In this document: positions 21,280-35,955 of the stretch, in pieces
Position numbering within the stretch: position 1 is the stretch's first letter
Layout: each line of letters begins with the position of its first letter
Source of the DNA: Jaapia argillacea MUCL 33604
Lineage: Eukaryota > Basidiomycota > Agaricomycetes > Jaapiales > Jaapiaceae
DNA: 64,000 nt
Reading direction: 5' to 3'
Assembly (NCBI GenBank): GCA_000697665.1
Contig: KL197713.1
Coordinates: 553,605-617,604, forward strand
Notes under the pieces: generated by a model
Database searches by the model: none
Seen by the model: the letters and a program-made list of their open reading frames with translations, nothing else
What the model was told of the DNA's origin: nothing
Translations under genes and position numbers: made by a program

Positions 21280-24200
21280 TCATGAGACGTGCTCAACGGT
21301 CAAAGTCGGCTTCATGTTTGCGTTGTGGGATTTCTGAGCTATCCATGGGTGATCAAGTAATTGTCCCGCTGTGGGTCGTGCTTCGTGATTCGTCTCAAAA
21401 GTCTTCGTAAGGAAGTCCTCCGCCTCCATTGAGATATCTGGGGGGATTGTGGGTTTTGCAGAGGAACCGATCTATGACATAGTAAGGAATACCATGAGCT
21501 CGAGAAGAAGCTTGTGAGAGGAAGCAGACAGACCTTGAATATGGCTTGCATCTGAGTGAGTAGAGGATAGGGATGTTCGCCCGTTAGCATCTCTACGATC
21601 AGGCATCCTACACTCCAGATATCGGCCTTCACCGTGTGGGCAGTCTGTTTGACAACCTCAGGCGCCATCCAGAAGACGGACCCTTGAAGCGACGGTCGAT
21701 GCGCGCGGTTTCCACCAAGTAAATCTATGGAGCACGTAAGAACCGGGATGTGCACGGGGTATTGGGGACTTACTATCTTCAACTTTCTTGGAGATACCAA
21801 AGTCGGAGATCTTGATGCCGCCCTTATTGTCCACTAGAATGTTGGCGCCCTTGATGTCGCGATGGACAATCTCGCGCTCATGCAAGTAATTGAGGCCTTG
21901 AAGGATCTGCCGCACGAAATTCTTGACCAGTGGCTCTTCAAAGGCCCCATAATTGCGAAGGAGGGCGGTGACGGAGCCTCCAGGAACATACTCCAGGAAA
22001 ATATTCAAAAACTCGTCATCAGTCGAGGAGTCTAAACGAATAACGATCAGCTGGACTTATCATGGGGATCAATGGCTTACGCACCCAGGTATTGAACAAT
22101 GTTTTCATGTTGCAAAGTCTTCAATAGCTCGATTTCCCGTTCCAGGGCCGTCAGCATGCTCTTCTTCCGTTCCTCGTTGGGGGCTGTGCCCTTAGGCAGC
22201 TCGACTTGTTTGACAGCCATAAGTAAGCCACTGCCTGAATCCATGCCCAAATACACCTTGCCAAAAGAGCCGGCACCAATTAGCGCCCCTTTGATCCATT
22301 TGATGCGTCGAACTAAAAAGATGAAAGACTCAAAACTCTAGTCAGATTATTTGCAAATGATCCTTACGGCCGTTGGAAGTCATGGCTTTCCCTGTCTCAT
22401 CCTCTTCGGACAACATTCCTTCCTCAACTGACTCTTCATCGTCTTCTTCCTCTTCGGTCTCATCTTCATCGGTATCGTCTTCATAATCATCTTCGGAATG
22501 TTCGTCTAGTTCTGAGGGAACGTCAGTGCGAGTGTCTTCGTCATCCGACTCGACTTCAGTCCAGTCATCACTAATATCGGCACTGCCTTCCCGACGGCTT
22601 TCCACCTCAGCAGTAATTTCGTCCACAGTAACCATGCTGGCTGTGTCGGATACATCTCGTCTGCTCCTTAACTCTGTGATGTAGCTCATCCGCTTAGACA
22701 TATGCGACATGCCAGACGTCCGCCTTGAAACAGGCCGCGCAGGTTTAGGTGTCGCTCCGGACGAAGTGAGAACTTCCATTGAATCGACGAGCGATTCAGA
22801 AGGAAAAGTCACAGGGGGCAATAGATGGGGTTTTGTACCCCATCGAGGTACCGATTCATCTTCACTATCCTCCCCTTTCAACTCAACAGAATGACCGTCG
22901 TCCGTGGAGAGTGACACCCTGGGAGGCTGATCAGCAACGGCCAGCGTCTCGGTCGAAAGGTATGCTGAAGGCTTCTCGGGAACAGGCGGCGGCATTGAAG
23001 AAACGGACGCTCGAGATGGGGAGAAAGACCGCCTACTCTGATTGGGGAGTGTGCTGACGCTGAATCGAGGATGTGACGGCGCCGCAAATGACATCGCACT
23101 GTCGCGCTTGCTAAAGCCAAGTAGTCCATTCGCTCGCATCATACTATTGCGAGCTGTACGCTCCAACACCTTCTTTTCTGTAAAGGGGAAGTACTCTGGA
23201 AGATGATTCGTGATGAGTTCGCTGGGAGGTCTTTGCCCGAAGAAGTTGCGCAGCTTTGAAGGGACCTTCTTGGCTGGCGTTGGTGCGGGAGGTGGAGAGC
23301 TCTTCTTGCTAGGTGATGGAGGTTCCAAGGCCTTCTCTGGATCTCTCACTCCAAGTCCACTCAAAATGCTGATCGAGCTTGCGCGCTTAGTGTTCGGTGC
23401 GGTTTGCGCTTGAGCTGCAGCAAATGATGTGGCGCGATTTGGGGAGAGGAGGTTACCATCCTGGTCCTCTTCGCCAGTCGAAAGTTTCGGGCCCACGAAG
23501 AGTGGGCTAGTGGGGCTGCCGGCTTGCCCAGGAACAGGAGGGGACTCTCCGAAAATCCCAGGGAGGAATTTGGACCGCTTCGATTTACCCGTCCTTCGAA
23601 GCGTCAACCCTCGCTCTCTGGCAGGATCATCGGGAGGTGCATGACAAACTGCCAGAAGTTCTGCTTCTGTCAACGAAGTGGCTGGAGAACAATTGTTGAT
23701 GAGCATATGAAAGACGTGATTATGAAGTACTTACTGCTATCGGGACCCAGGCCCCAATCAAGAAACACGCCCCATCCATCGACACTGAGCCCTCCGCCGT
23801 CAGTTGTCACATTGTCCAGGATGCTTTCAGAGTCGGATCGCCGTGATCCCAGCTTGCCGAACTTCTTCAACGCCTTCTCGAGAACCTCGATTCCACCAGC
23901 ACAATCTGCAACGTTGATTGTGCACGAATGACCCTCATCAGGGAGTGTAAACTTGACCAATCTACGACGAAGATCGTCCAAAGATGGTTGAGCACCGTGG
24001 GAAGGAGTATGGGGACGATTAAACGGCCCTCGGCCAACAGTATATGCTGGTAGAGTTTGCGACGAAGGGGTACTTGACAAGCTGCTGCTCTGCGACATGA
24101 ACGACTCGGCGACTGGTGAGAGTGCGTTGGTAAGATGCTGGGGAACTGGAAGCGCTTGATTCTGGGAAGACGCATATGGATGGTTCCCAGAGGGAGCGTT

Positions 24201-25388
24201 CCCTGCGCGAGATGGTGTCTGTAATGGGTTCGCCAAATTGGCGCCAGGTAATGATGTATTCCTGCCATGTTGTGCAGCTGGAGTTTGGGTGAGGCTGCTC
24301 CCGCGACCTGGGACATTCTGAAGAGGTGACATGGAACGATTTTGCGTGGGGGTTTTACCGCCACCCAGATTCCCTGGTCTCGGATCGGTGGGCAACCCAT
24401 ACCCACCCCAGGTCGCAGTAACAGGAGTCTGCACTGTTTGCGGAGCAGGTGGTAGTGGCTGGTTCACGTATGAAGGCACTTCAATCTGAGTCGGAGTCTT
24501 TCGTCCACCCAAAAGTGAAGTAGCGGGATACAGGTTGCGAGAGTTATTTCGGTTGAGGTTGGGGGGTAACGGAGGTTGTCCACGAGGCACTGGGGGTGCG
24601 GGTGGGAGATTCGGGCGAGGTGATGAACCAGTGGCGTTCGGCGTATGGTTCCCGCTCGTAGTGGAAGGTGACTCCGAACTTCCTGGTGGGCGAGGGAGCG
24701 ATCGAATTGGCTTCGCTGGATCCGAAGGAGGTGTGGGATCACGGATGAGTCGAGGTAGATCACCACGCCCACCGTTCGACGGAAGGTTCAATGGCGCCGG
24801 TCGCGGGTGTTCACGGCGAATCGATGCCCGTGAGGGTGAAGAGGAATCCGCACCTGCATACTTGAAGCTGGTGTCTCCATCGGCGCTTGAAGCGATCATT
24901 GACATTCGAAGGCGAGTACCGGCAGAACCACGACTTGAACACTTCTGCCTCAAGGTCTTCACCGCATTGACGATTCTCAGCCTGTCACCGATGCTCGCCA
25001 CACCCATCTCTTTCAACGTTGAATGGTCCATCTCGAGGAGCACGTCTCCTCTAATATCGTTGATCCTGAACGTCGTGGCATGTCGTTCACACTTTATGTC
25101 CGCTAACCAGCGCGAGACATGGGTATCCGACCAGGTCCGAATGAAGTCTGGGAAAGTCACGCCGTGAGGAGGGTCGAGAAGACCACTGCCATCCACGGAT
25201 GTCGGAGTGCCAGGGCGTGACGAACTTGGAACGGTCCTGATAGAACTATTAGGATTAATGGCGGAGTATGGAGGTAGAGTTTGTTGGTATGGGAAGAATG
25301 TCGGAGAGGAGGGCGACGATGACTGTGAAGCGGGCATGGACGGGTCGTCGAAGGCATGATAGCTACCACTTGCGGTGATTGCAGACAT
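21280..25388 (-). CDS. STE11: MAP kinase kinase kinase STE11 (SAM, Ras-binding, kinase)
   Basis: Six exons (23735-25388, 22368-23681, 22085-22312, 21774-22031, 21534-21724, 21280-21471) give 1278 aa. A SAM domain spans about residues 78-148 ([36 protein letters not shown]). A long Pro/Ser/Asn-rich linker follows, then a Ras-binding-like domain near residues 470-560 ([26 protein letters not shown]). A serine/acid-rich region of about 400 residues precedes the kinase domain at about 995-1270: [48 protein letters not shown]. This is the classical Ste11/Byr2 order. It relays pheromone, osmotic and filamentation signals to a Ste7-type MAPKK; the SAM domain docks Ste50. The start used is the second in-frame candidate (MSAITASG); one 18 codons upstream is possible. 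Confidence 0.94.
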
Positions 25389-27562
25389 TGGAACAGTATT
25401 ACTACCCAGATGTTTCAGGTACGGCGAAGCACAATCAATCACATCAACTCACGGTGGGTCAAGAAAGTAAACGTAGTTTCTGTTTCCTCCGGAAACCAGC
25501 TGGAGGGATGACAACTATCTGCCGAGAGCAGGGAGTGCCAGGAGATATAGGAAAGCGGACAAGCAGCGTAGGTTTAGATATATGGAGGTCAGGCTAGAGA
25601 GAAGCGTCAAAGTAGACAATAGCACTCCGACGCTTTTGTGTGCACGGGAACCGAACCAGGTGGGCAATGATGATTATAACAGCCGGCACCGACCATGCAC
25701 TAGAGTTCGGGCCCACGAAGGAGTTAAACTTGTTGAGGGCTTTGCGTTGTCCAAGCAGCTGGAGACTCGAGCAAATATGCAGCCTTCAGTGTATGAGATT
25801 CGACGGATTCAGATTTCTGAACAGGGAGGGTGTTTGTCCCGAATAGGGATCCTGACCACGTGAGCGGGCCGCTCTCTTGACCCTGCACCAGCCATGTGTG
25901 CTTTTTGTTACACACCCAACGTTCCAACGCAATTCTTATGTTCCCTTGTGCTCTGGCTGATCGAGCATTGGCTTCTCCACCACCACAGTGGTGAGCTTGA
26001 TCTTCGCCTACTGGGGCCTCAGGCCAGTTTCATGATATCGTTACTGGTGACCACCTAGCCACACCTCCTCGTTCACCGCACTCTGAACTCTTACCGGAAT
26101 GACTGGCCATGGTTGGGCGATGGTTAACCAGGAGCTCGTCCGCGCCTCCGAGTTCTCTCAACGCGTAGCACGAGGTCCTCTGGATTCTTCTTGTCATTCC
26201 AAGACAGCGACCACCTCCTCTCTCGCTCGAGCGTTCATTCCGCAAACATGGTAAACAAACAACCCCCTCAGATGAAATTTCTTGAGGTCCGCTTTGACGT
26301 CACCACTTCCGGTTGATACACCAAACTCCCTTCATCCCAGAATATCTAGTACCCGTCAATACTTATAGCACGCAAAGCCCAAAGCCCTAGGTGCCTTTGG
26401 TGCGTAGCCTGTTCTTCTTTCTCAGGAATCTCACCAATGGCTATCAGTGTGCTTACGGGACTGATCCGTGATGCCAGTTTTACGGCGAAGACTGCCCACT
26501 TCGAGTCGCCCCTTTCACTGGAGGCTGTTCGACCATTCTCGTCTCGGAGTCTATATTCTGCTTATCTTAAGTGCGAATGAACGAATGAGTACGCTTGGCC
26601 CTCACGCTTAGATCCTCTGTAGTAGATCTGTATTTTCTATCGCGGAGGGTTGGCGAAGGGATCGTTGGACGACCAGAAATCGACTTGACCGACCAAATCT
26701 ATATTCCAAACAAATCATTCGTCGTAGCTACTTGTTCTGAAGTCAAGTCTTCTGTGAATCTGCCAAGCCAGCGCCCATGATCTAAGTATGATCTGTGCAG
26801 GGCCCATTCACAGGAAATTTTATTGACAAGTTGTATGTAACAAATAGGGCCATCACAACATAAAAAGTTGCCAGCATGCTTACTGATAAGCGCTTGTATG
26901 ATAAGTATGGGTGTCCACCGTGTCGATCTATCGCCATTTGGGAGGGCCACCACGGGGTATAAGTCTCCACGAGCACCGTTCCCTTGGCAACATCCTGAAG
27001 ACTGCTGTACAGTGACAAGTGATGGAAATCTCGAATATTTCGAGGTGAACGTTGTGAGGGTTTGATGCCCACAGCCTCTCTGGAGAGCAGCCGCCCGAGG
27101 CTGAGTAGCAATTTTGACAGTTCGAAACGCTGGATGCCGAACCGTTCTTAGCTACCATCTGAGACGTGGAGCAGATATTTTCTGTTCAGTAGGATATGCA
27201 AGCAATGCCCGAGCAGCACTGTGAGTCGACTTGAGCGGTTCATTTGCGAGCCGAGGAGTATTTTTTTGCGCGGGGTGGTTGGGCGGGCAAGTTTAGAACG
27301 GCATGGGTGTTGCCAAATAAAGCGAATATCGTCGTGGGAAAAGCCGTTCCTGGAACTAGAACCAATAAAACGACAACAATCCGTTGTTCGCCCTTTCGCC
27401 GACAACCTGCCAAATTCCTACTCTTCCCTCCCTCGTAATCGTGGTTGCGGCTCGAGTTCATTCCTCTCTTTTACTCTTCTCTGGATACCCCAGAATACCC
27501 CATCACCGTCTAGAGCATTTACTGGAAGCTCTACGCCCGCTCACCCTTGACACTTGTCTGTC
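25389..27562. other. 2.2-kb divergent intergenic region, STE11 and glucan synthase
   Basis: The largest gene-free gap apart from the H2B upstream. Short frames (for example minus 26030-26245 or plus 27221-27550) have no recognisable domain. I found no tRNA-like A/B boxes, no clear inverted repeat and no low-complexity tract. It likely holds long 5' regions of two developmentally regulated genes. One CACGTG lies near 25857. Confidence 0.45.
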
Positions 27563-30500
27563 ATGTGGTTCGGAACAGCTCTCGTTTCCTTACTCTCGTT
27601 GACATCGCTGGCGACAGCGTCGCCCTATCGTGACGACCTCGTCGCTTACAACTTGAATGTCAACCAAAATGCACAGTCCCCGCTGGAGTACCAGTCCTCC
27701 CGTCCCAACACAACCTACACGCCGTCACCTACCAACTGGCGCGCAATCCCCTTCTACACACTTTTAATGGACAAGTTCGCAGATGGTGATCCTTCCAACA
27801 ACGACTACTTTGGCACGATGTTCGAGAATGATTGGAGAGAGACCCAGCTTCGTTACGGCGGAGATCTTAAAGGCTTGGTCTCAAAGCTGGACTACCTCCA
27901 AGGCATGGGCATCAAGGGCATCTTCATGTCTGGAACGGTTTTTTTGAACATGATTTGGCAAGCTGACAGTGAGTTGGTCTTTAATTTTTTTCGCCCATCT
28001 ATCCTGACGTTTTGTAGGTTATTCACCACTCGACTTCACTGTCCTCGATCCTCATTGGGGTACAATCGCGGATTGGCAAGCAGCAATTGATGAAATACAC
28101 GCCCGCGGGATGTATGTTATGGCGGATTTCACTGTAGGCACAATGGCTGATATGATCGGCTTCGAAGGGTACGCGAATTCGTTCATGAATGCTTCCGTGT
28201 CACTCAAGTAGTTTTTCATAGATTTCTCAACACATCTACGCCGTTTGATCTGAACGAGCACGACGCAGAATGGAAACATCCACTCTACACACCATGGGGT
28301 TTCACGGAGTACCAAGATTTTACGGTCAGTTTCTCCCGTTGTGTATATCCCAAAATTTTTTTTTGACTAACTTTCCTAACAGATCGACAACACACGAAAC
28401 ACTTCCTGTCAGCTTCCCACGTTCTGGCAAGACGATGGCACCGTCATCGGTGTCTCCGCCAACGGCTGTTTGGAGTCCGAGTTCGATCAGTATGGTGACA
28501 TGGAGGCTTTCGGTGTCCATCCGGATTGGCAGCGTCAGCTCTCTAAGTTCGCCTCCGTGCAGGATCGTTTGAGAGAATGGAAACCCGAGGTCATGGCGAA
28601 ACTGCAGACTTTCTCGTGCATGACAATCAAGGCATTGGACATTGACGCCATCCGGGTTGATAAGTCGACGCAGCTTACTGTCGATGCGCTTGCAGCATGG
28701 GCTTCAAGTACCAGAGCATGTGCCGCCGCGTTGGGCAAGAAGAACTTCTATATAACTGGGGAAGTCACCGGTGGTGACACTTTTGGCGCACTTTATATGC
28801 GAGTCTCCTTTACCATGGTCTTGGAATGCTAAACTAACCAAACTCATAGTGGACGTGGCCGAACGCCAACCCAATTACCTCCCGGATTTCTTGCCGCAGC
28901 CAACTTGACCGCAGATCAGAATCAATTCTTCCTCCGAGACGCTCCTCTGAATGGCTTGGACGGTGTAGCCTTCCATTACTCATTCTACCGTTCGTTGTCG
29001 CGTTTCCTGGGAATGGACGGAAACCTGCAAGTTGCCTACGACGTCGATACCAATTTCGTCACTGCATGGAATCAGATGTTTGTCAATGATGACTTCCTCA
29101 ACGCCGCCACCGGCAAGGTTGACCCGCGTCATATGTTCGGTACAAGTAATTTCGATGTATTCCGCTGGCCTGGGTTGGAGAACGGAACACAAAGAAGCGT
29201 CCTTGGGACATTCCTGGCCTCCTTGGTGATGCCTGGTATCCCTCTTGTAGGTTGCCTCGTCCCTCACTCGCGCATGTGTGCTAATATCTTCCCGTCACCA
29301 GCTCTATTACGGCGAGGAGCAGAACCTCTATATCTACGACACTGGAGCTTCCAATTACCTTTATGGGTACGTTTTCATGCCGACTTCCTTTTATCAGCGT
29401 GCTTATATGACTATGTCAGTCGTCAAGCCATGTTTAGCAACAAGGCTTGGCAGCGTCACGGCTGCTATGCCCTTGGATCCGACCAGTACTTTAACTTTCC
29501 CCTGGAAAAGACGCTCGTCGGTTGTAAAGACGACTGGAACTCTCTGGATCACTTTGACCCAACAATGGACTCGCGCCGTCTCTTCGGGCAGTTCTTGTAT
29601 CTCCGAACGGTCTACGACGCACTTCAGGATGGCTTCAATCTCGTACAGCGCGGCAACTGGACGTACTTCATACAGCTGCCCGGTTCCAATGGTACTCAAA
29701 CCGAGAAGGGTCTGTGGTCTGTGTCGCGATCAGGTATCATCGGATCCCAAACGTTGACCGGAAGCCATACCGACCAAGTCTGGCTGTTGTACACCAACGA
29801 GAACACTACCCAAACATACACATACAGCTGCACTGACAATCTGTGGATATCATCACCGTACCAGGCTTCGACAGTCCTGAAGAACCTCTTCGCCCCTTAT
29901 GAGGAGTACACCCTAGCAAGTTCTCTGTCATCTTACTACAGCAACGGGCAGGCGCCATATTACGGCTGTCTGCAATCCGTCACTATGGATCCTTACGGTT
30001 ACAAGGCGCTCGTCCCTGTATCCGAATGGGTAGCACCGCCGCCAGCGCTTACCAAGTTTTCTCCTGGCCATGATGCTCGTATTCAAGCTGAGGCTGGTGA
30101 CACCAACGCCACCACCGTGCAGATCTCACTGGAGTTCAATGTCGCCATGAATTGCGACAGCGTTAGCAGTAACTTATCGTTCAATATGTCATCATCTGGG
30201 CACGGGGGAGCGCCCACCTTCGACAAGACCGCCGTCGTTTGCGGAGCCGTCACAAATCCAGATCCCGCCCGAATATCGGGGGCTCAGACATCCGCTTGGT
30301 CCTGGTCGGTTACGCTTCAGAACGTTCCCGACGGAATCCTCACAATCACGCTGAACAATCCAGTCACCAACGATGGGAATGCATCCACGAATGTGAGTCG
30401 GGTTTCACACCCAAACTAAAGCATCCAACTGACGCCCATATCAGTCCGTCGATCATCTCTTGCTCAGGAAGGGATCGTCACAGAACGTCATGGTATTCCC

Positions 30501-33500
30501 AGATTCTGATTATGATACATCGGCATTCGCAAAGGCAAATGGCAACTACACCTTCACGCACAAAGCCTTTGGCGCGGATATGTTGAGATATTCATGGAAC
30601 TTTGGTCAGAATTGGACTCAGTGGCAGAACTGGGAGGACGTTACGACAATTGAAGGAAGTTTGTTTGATAACTCGGAGAACTGGTGGCAGGGCCAACATA
30701 TCATGGTTCAATGTTCGTTACTTTTTCTTGGGTCTGTTTCGGTATGACTGACATCGGAGGACAGATTGGAGTCAGGCCGCCATGTCTGGCGCTGTCGTTG
30801 TGCACGCCGATTTGAACTATCCGGCACCTAGACGTGTTCCTCAATTTTTGGCACGCGGTCCATTCAATGCTTGGGGATACGATCAGGGTATCCCCGCCGT
30901 GATGGAACACCAGCCTGATGGCACTTGGCAGCTGGAGGTCATGGATTTCTGGCCCACATATCTTCAGTTGAACGTCTTCGGATACGACAACTACTACTAC
31001 GGAGACGTTGACGCTGATGGAGTCCTTGACCGATTACCGCCCAACACCGCTGCCCCGAATTATCTCAATCTCTCTGCACCTCCCCATCCTCACCTCGCTT
31101 GGAACTTGATCATTAACGATGCCACCATGACATGGTCTCTGGAGCCGCGTGGGCAATCAAGCATTGGAGCGATCATGTATGCCTTGCTGCTCTCGATCCC
31201 TCTGATCACGGGAACGCTGGCCGTTGTTGTATTCATGTGGTCGTTCTACGGGATCAGACACAACAAGTGGGGCGTGGAACCAAGCAAGAATCACAGCTAC
31301 TTCCCAATCATAGGATCTTTGGGTAACAAGTCCACCTCGGATCTAAAGGACGGAGGTGGTATGTCCGAGAAGGTCTTTGGCCACAAGCACAATGCGGAGA
31401 TTATTGGCTGGCCGGAGGACAAGAACAAGCGTCGACGGGTGCTCATCGCCACCCTCGAGTACGAAATCATCGATTGGAAACTAAAGGTCAAGATTGGAGG
31501 GTTGGGTGTCATGTCCTCTCTGATGGGGAAAGCCATGACCGACGTGGACCTCATTTGGGTTATCCCCAAAGTCAAGGACATCGAATACCCCGCCGGCGAT
31601 CCGGCAGAGCCCATCGAGGTCATCATTTTTGGCGAGCCATATCTCATCGAGGTTGAAATGCATTGCTTGGACAACATTACCTACGTCATATTGGATAGTC
31701 CCGTATTCCGCGCCCAGACTAAATCGGACCCGTACCCCGCTCGCATGGACGACCTCAGTTCAGCCATCTTCTACTCAACATGGAATCAAGCTATCGCCGC
31801 CACCATTCGACGATTCCCAGACATCGACATCTACCACGTCAACGATTACCATGGCGCACTTGCTCCAATCTACCTCCTTCCGAAAGTCATGCCTGTCTGC
31901 TTATCGCTGCACAATGCCGAATTTCAAGGTCTCTGGCCCCTCCGCACCAAGGAGGAGATGAAAGAGGTTTGTTCCGCCTTCAACATCAGCAAGGAGCACT
32001 GCACCAAGTATGTGCAATTCGGTAACACGTTCAATTTGCTACATGCTGCGGCTTCCTTTATCAGTGTGCACCAGAAGAGTATTGGTGTTGCGGGTGTCTC
32101 TGACAAGTACGGAAAGAGGAGTTGGGCTCGGTACCCCGCTTTGTGGACCCTTAAACACGTCGACTCGCTTCCCAACCCCGACCCGACGGATATCGCTGCG
32201 CTGGACGAGAAACCTATTGCAGTTCGTGATATCCAAGTGGATGAGAAGGCCGAGGCGGAGCGACCAGAGCTCAAGCGCAAGGCCCAGGAATGGGCTGGCA
32301 TCAAACAGGACCCTAACTCGGATTTGTTCGTATTCGTTGGTCGATGGTCGAAACAGAAGGGTGTTGATCTCATTGCTGATGTTATGCCGTCAATGTGAGT
32401 TCTTATTTGACTTTACTTTTTGTCGACTTGGTCTTATGGTATTCTCAGGTTGGAGAAGCGTCCATCAATTCAACTGATCACCGTCGGGCCCGTCATTGAT
32501 TTATACGGGCGTTTCGCCGCGGAGAAGCTTGCAAGGCTGATGGAGCTGTACCCAGATCGTGTCTTCTCAAAACCAGAGTTCACGGCTCTTCCACCTTTCA
32601 TCTTCAGTGGCGCTGACTTCGCTCTCATTCCTTCTCGTGATGAACCTTTCGGATTGGTCGCTGTCGAGTTCGGTCGAAAAGGTGCACTTGGTGTGGGATC
32701 CAGATTGGGTGGTTTGGGGTTAATGCCGGGATGGGTAAGACACTCTTCCGACCGTTTGGGCAGTCCTGACCATTTTCATTTCATAGTGGTTCCCTGTCGA
32801 GTCCAGCGCAACCGCCCACATGATTTCGCAGCTGAAGAAGACCATCAAGCTCGCTCTTAAGTCGACCGAAGAAGAGCGTGCCATGTTGCGTGCTCGGTCT
32901 GCGGTCCAGCGATTCCCTGTGGTGGAGTGGCGACAACGGATGGAAGATTTCCACAAGCGTAGTATCGGTGTGAGCCGCGGTATTGCGGGGTCGAATGCCT
33001 GGAGACCGTCTGATGGCGACAGCGGCGGACATCTTCCGATTGCTGAAACCGATGATTGGAACCCCGTTCCCCAAGAATATCCGTCCCAACCAGATTGGGA
33101 TGCCAGAAGCGTCAATGGCAGCCCGCGCATGAGTGCATTACCTGGCTCGCCAGGTCAATGGAGCCAGGACACGCTCACTCCTAACGGCGAGCAGCACCTA
33201 GCGGCACCTCCACGCCTGCTACCGGATGGCCGACGCGGCTCTTTCAGCACAGACGTTTCCGATAACGAAGGCGATGATTTTGGCTCGAGGAACAGCGTCG
33301 ATACTCGAACTGATCCACAAAAACCGGAGTACCAGAATTTCCTTGATCGCGCGAACCGAACCATTGCGAAAGATCACAAGCACGCACCAGATCCTTTCTT
33401 GGACGCTGCCCCTCCCAGTCGACCGTTCGGCGCTCACTCAAGGGTGTCGTCTGTGGAATCCATAGCTTCAATCGTTGACGAAAAGGCCAACTCGCCTTTA

Positions 33501-35728
33501 AATAAGGCCATTGCATCAGTGAGTGTTGTGAAGGCTTTGCCGAGTTTCCACACTGATTCGTCTGAATGCAGTTCACCGACTCTGATGGAGGAGTAGCCCA
33601 AGAATTTGTGCAGAAGCTCCAGAACCTCACCCCAGAGAACTCCCAGCATGAATTATCCATTGAGCGATTCTTGATGAAGAGCGAGGAAGCCTTCTTCGAC
33701 AAGGTCCGGAAGGACAAGCTTTCTAGCGCTGCCAGTATCCGGTCTTCGAAACGTGATTCAATATGGGGAACTCCGTCTCCTTCTATTTACGACTCATCTC
33801 GTCCTTCGTGTCAGTGGAGTAGTTTTTCAGGTCCCTTGCTTGACATTGACTTACAATCTCCCGCAGCTCCATCCTTCGCCCCAAGCTCTGCTAGTGGCTT
33901 CACAGACTACAATGGTGTCTTGGCTAACGATAACAGCGAGGTTGTGGTTATGACTGGACTGCAGATCGCGATGGCTCGAGAAATTGGAGGCTGGCCGTTG
34001 TATGCTCTTGTTATCGCCCTTGGCCAGGTACGCACATCATTTCATTCGTTCTGTCCGTTTGCTCACTTTCCGTTAGATGTTGAGTGCCACGAGCTTCCAA
34101 ATAACGTTGCTCTCGGGTCAAAATTGGCAAGATAACTTGCAGCTCTATGTTTTAGGAGGCGTGTTTTTGGCATCATCTGCTGTCTGGTACACGCTCTTCC
34201 GTATGAAGCCATCCTTCTACGTCCTATCGGCCCCTTGGATATTCTTTGGTCTTGCATTTTTCCTCATTGGGCTACCATCAGTCAATGCCGCTCTGGCTCC
34301 TTCCCATCACGCTCTCGCAAGTGCTGCGACATGGTGCTACGCCGTCGCATCTGCTGCTGCTTTCTGCTTCTTTGGTCTCAACTTTGGAGAAGAAGCGGTG
34401 AGTGCGCATTCATTTTCTCTGCTTTATCTTCTTACATCGGCCCCCAGGGTGCTGCCACTGAAGTTTGGACTATGCGTGCCTGTATCGTTCAAGGCTCTCA
34501 GCAAGTCTGGGTTGCGGCCTTGTGGTATTGGGGAAATTCTTTATCTGGTGCCCAGGCGAACAACATCGCCCCTTGGTGGATAGTTGTGGTTCTTTGGCCT
34601 CTCTCATTCATGAGCTTCCTATTTGCCTATCTGATGCTCTACGGCCTACCGGGTCTGTGTTCTCACGATATCATTCGTTCCTTAAACTGACGGTCTCTCA
34701 GATTATTATCGTCAAACTCCTCCCAAGGTACCAAACTTCTTGAGAACATTGTTCCGACGAAAGCTGGTCTTATGGTGAGTACCATGTTTTGGCTGCAGAG
34801 CGGCTAACTAACATGACACTAGGTTTTTGGCCTCGGAAATTCTTCGAGACTATTGGCTGAGTGGGGTATGTACAGTTCGACTTTCCAAAAACCAGCACTG
34901 ACGGATTTGCGTTAGCCATACGGCCGTAACTGGGGTTTCCTTTGGAGCGTTCCTATTGCCAAGTGGAAGATTGCCCTCCTGGTTGCCGGCTTCTTCATCG
35001 GCGTTTGGGCCGTTATGATGGTCATTTTGACCTATTTCAGCAAAACTCACACTTGGCTTTTACCTGTCTTTGCCGTCGGCTTGGGTGCCCCTCGTTGGTG
35101 TCAAGTATGTGTGCATCATTCAAATATGTATAGTTTCGGCTGACTTCTTGTATAGATGCTCTGGGGTACTTCGTCTCTTGCATTGTATATCCCATGGGCA
35201 GGACACATGGGTCCATACCTTGGAATTTCATTGTGGCTCTGGCTTGGGGTTCTGGATGCCGTCCAAGGTGTTGGTTTGGGCATGATCCTCTTACAGGCAA
35301 GATTTTTCACCTTCACTCTATGCATCGCATATCGTTCTAACTCTTCTTACTAGACCTTATCACGTCTCCACGTCTGCGCGACACTCGCCTTCTCTCAAAT
35401 TATCGGTTCCGTGTGCGTCATGGTTGCCCGTGCTACTGCTCCAAATAAGATTGGCCCCACGAGCGTCTTTCCTGACGCGGCCACTTGGGACTTCAATGAA
35501 GGGCTCAAGGGTAAGCTAGATTGAGACGTCACATTGGTACCATCTAACCAATCGTCAACAGGGAGTCCTATGGCTTCAGCACCTTTCTGGTTGGCACTCA
35601 TTTGCCAGCTTATCATTGTAATCGGCTACTTCTGGTTCTACCGCAAGGAGCAGCTATGTAAGTCTAGCCTTATATTCTGTCCCGCACAATATCAGTTCTC
35701 ATTTCTTTGCTCAATAGCTCGGCCATGA
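27563..35728 (+). CDS. AGS1: Cell wall alpha-1,3-glucan synthase
   Basis: Twenty-two exons sum exactly to 2353 aa, the usual size. A signal peptide ([20 protein letters not shown]) leads into an extracellular amylase-like domain: [49 protein letters not shown] and [11 protein letters not shown] transmembrane segment near [19 protein letters not shown] follows, then a cytosolic GT5 glycogen-synthase-like domain: [18 protein letters not shown] (nucleotide-sugar binding KxGGL), [27 protein letters not shown] and [16 protein letters not shown] serine-rich linker and about a dozen membrane helices close the protein. It makes and exports wall alpha-1,3-glucan. Two introns, 28799-28849 and 35297-35353, use GC donors (GCGAGT, GCAAGA). 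The intron at 33810-33866 is 57 nt with no in-frame stop, so retention would add 19 residues. The last exon is 11 nt. Confidence 0.97.
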
Positions 35729-35955
35729 TCACGATTCTCCACGCGCTACCATAGACTTAGATTTGGTTACGGATTGCCTTGCTACCTTATTACACTCTTG
35801 TGCACTTATCATTTCACGGTCGTTGTTCATGGACTCTCTGGTATGGACACTGTATTTGTGCTCGCTCACTACAACGCCCGCTCTCTACATCGTATAGAAT
35901 TGCAAATATAATGGCTATGCGTTATTCTTTGTAGTCACTTCCGGTGCCCAACTGA

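Noticed and set aside
24535-25167. 210-codon plus-strand frame opposite the STE11 first exon
   Set aside because: Antisense shadow of a Pro/Gly/Ser-rich coding exon; no domain or start context of its own.
33797-33866. Donor GTGTCA at 33807 for the glucan synthase intron
   Set aside because: It shifts the frame of the following conserved exon; GTCAGT at 33810 keeps the frame and a total of 2353 codons.
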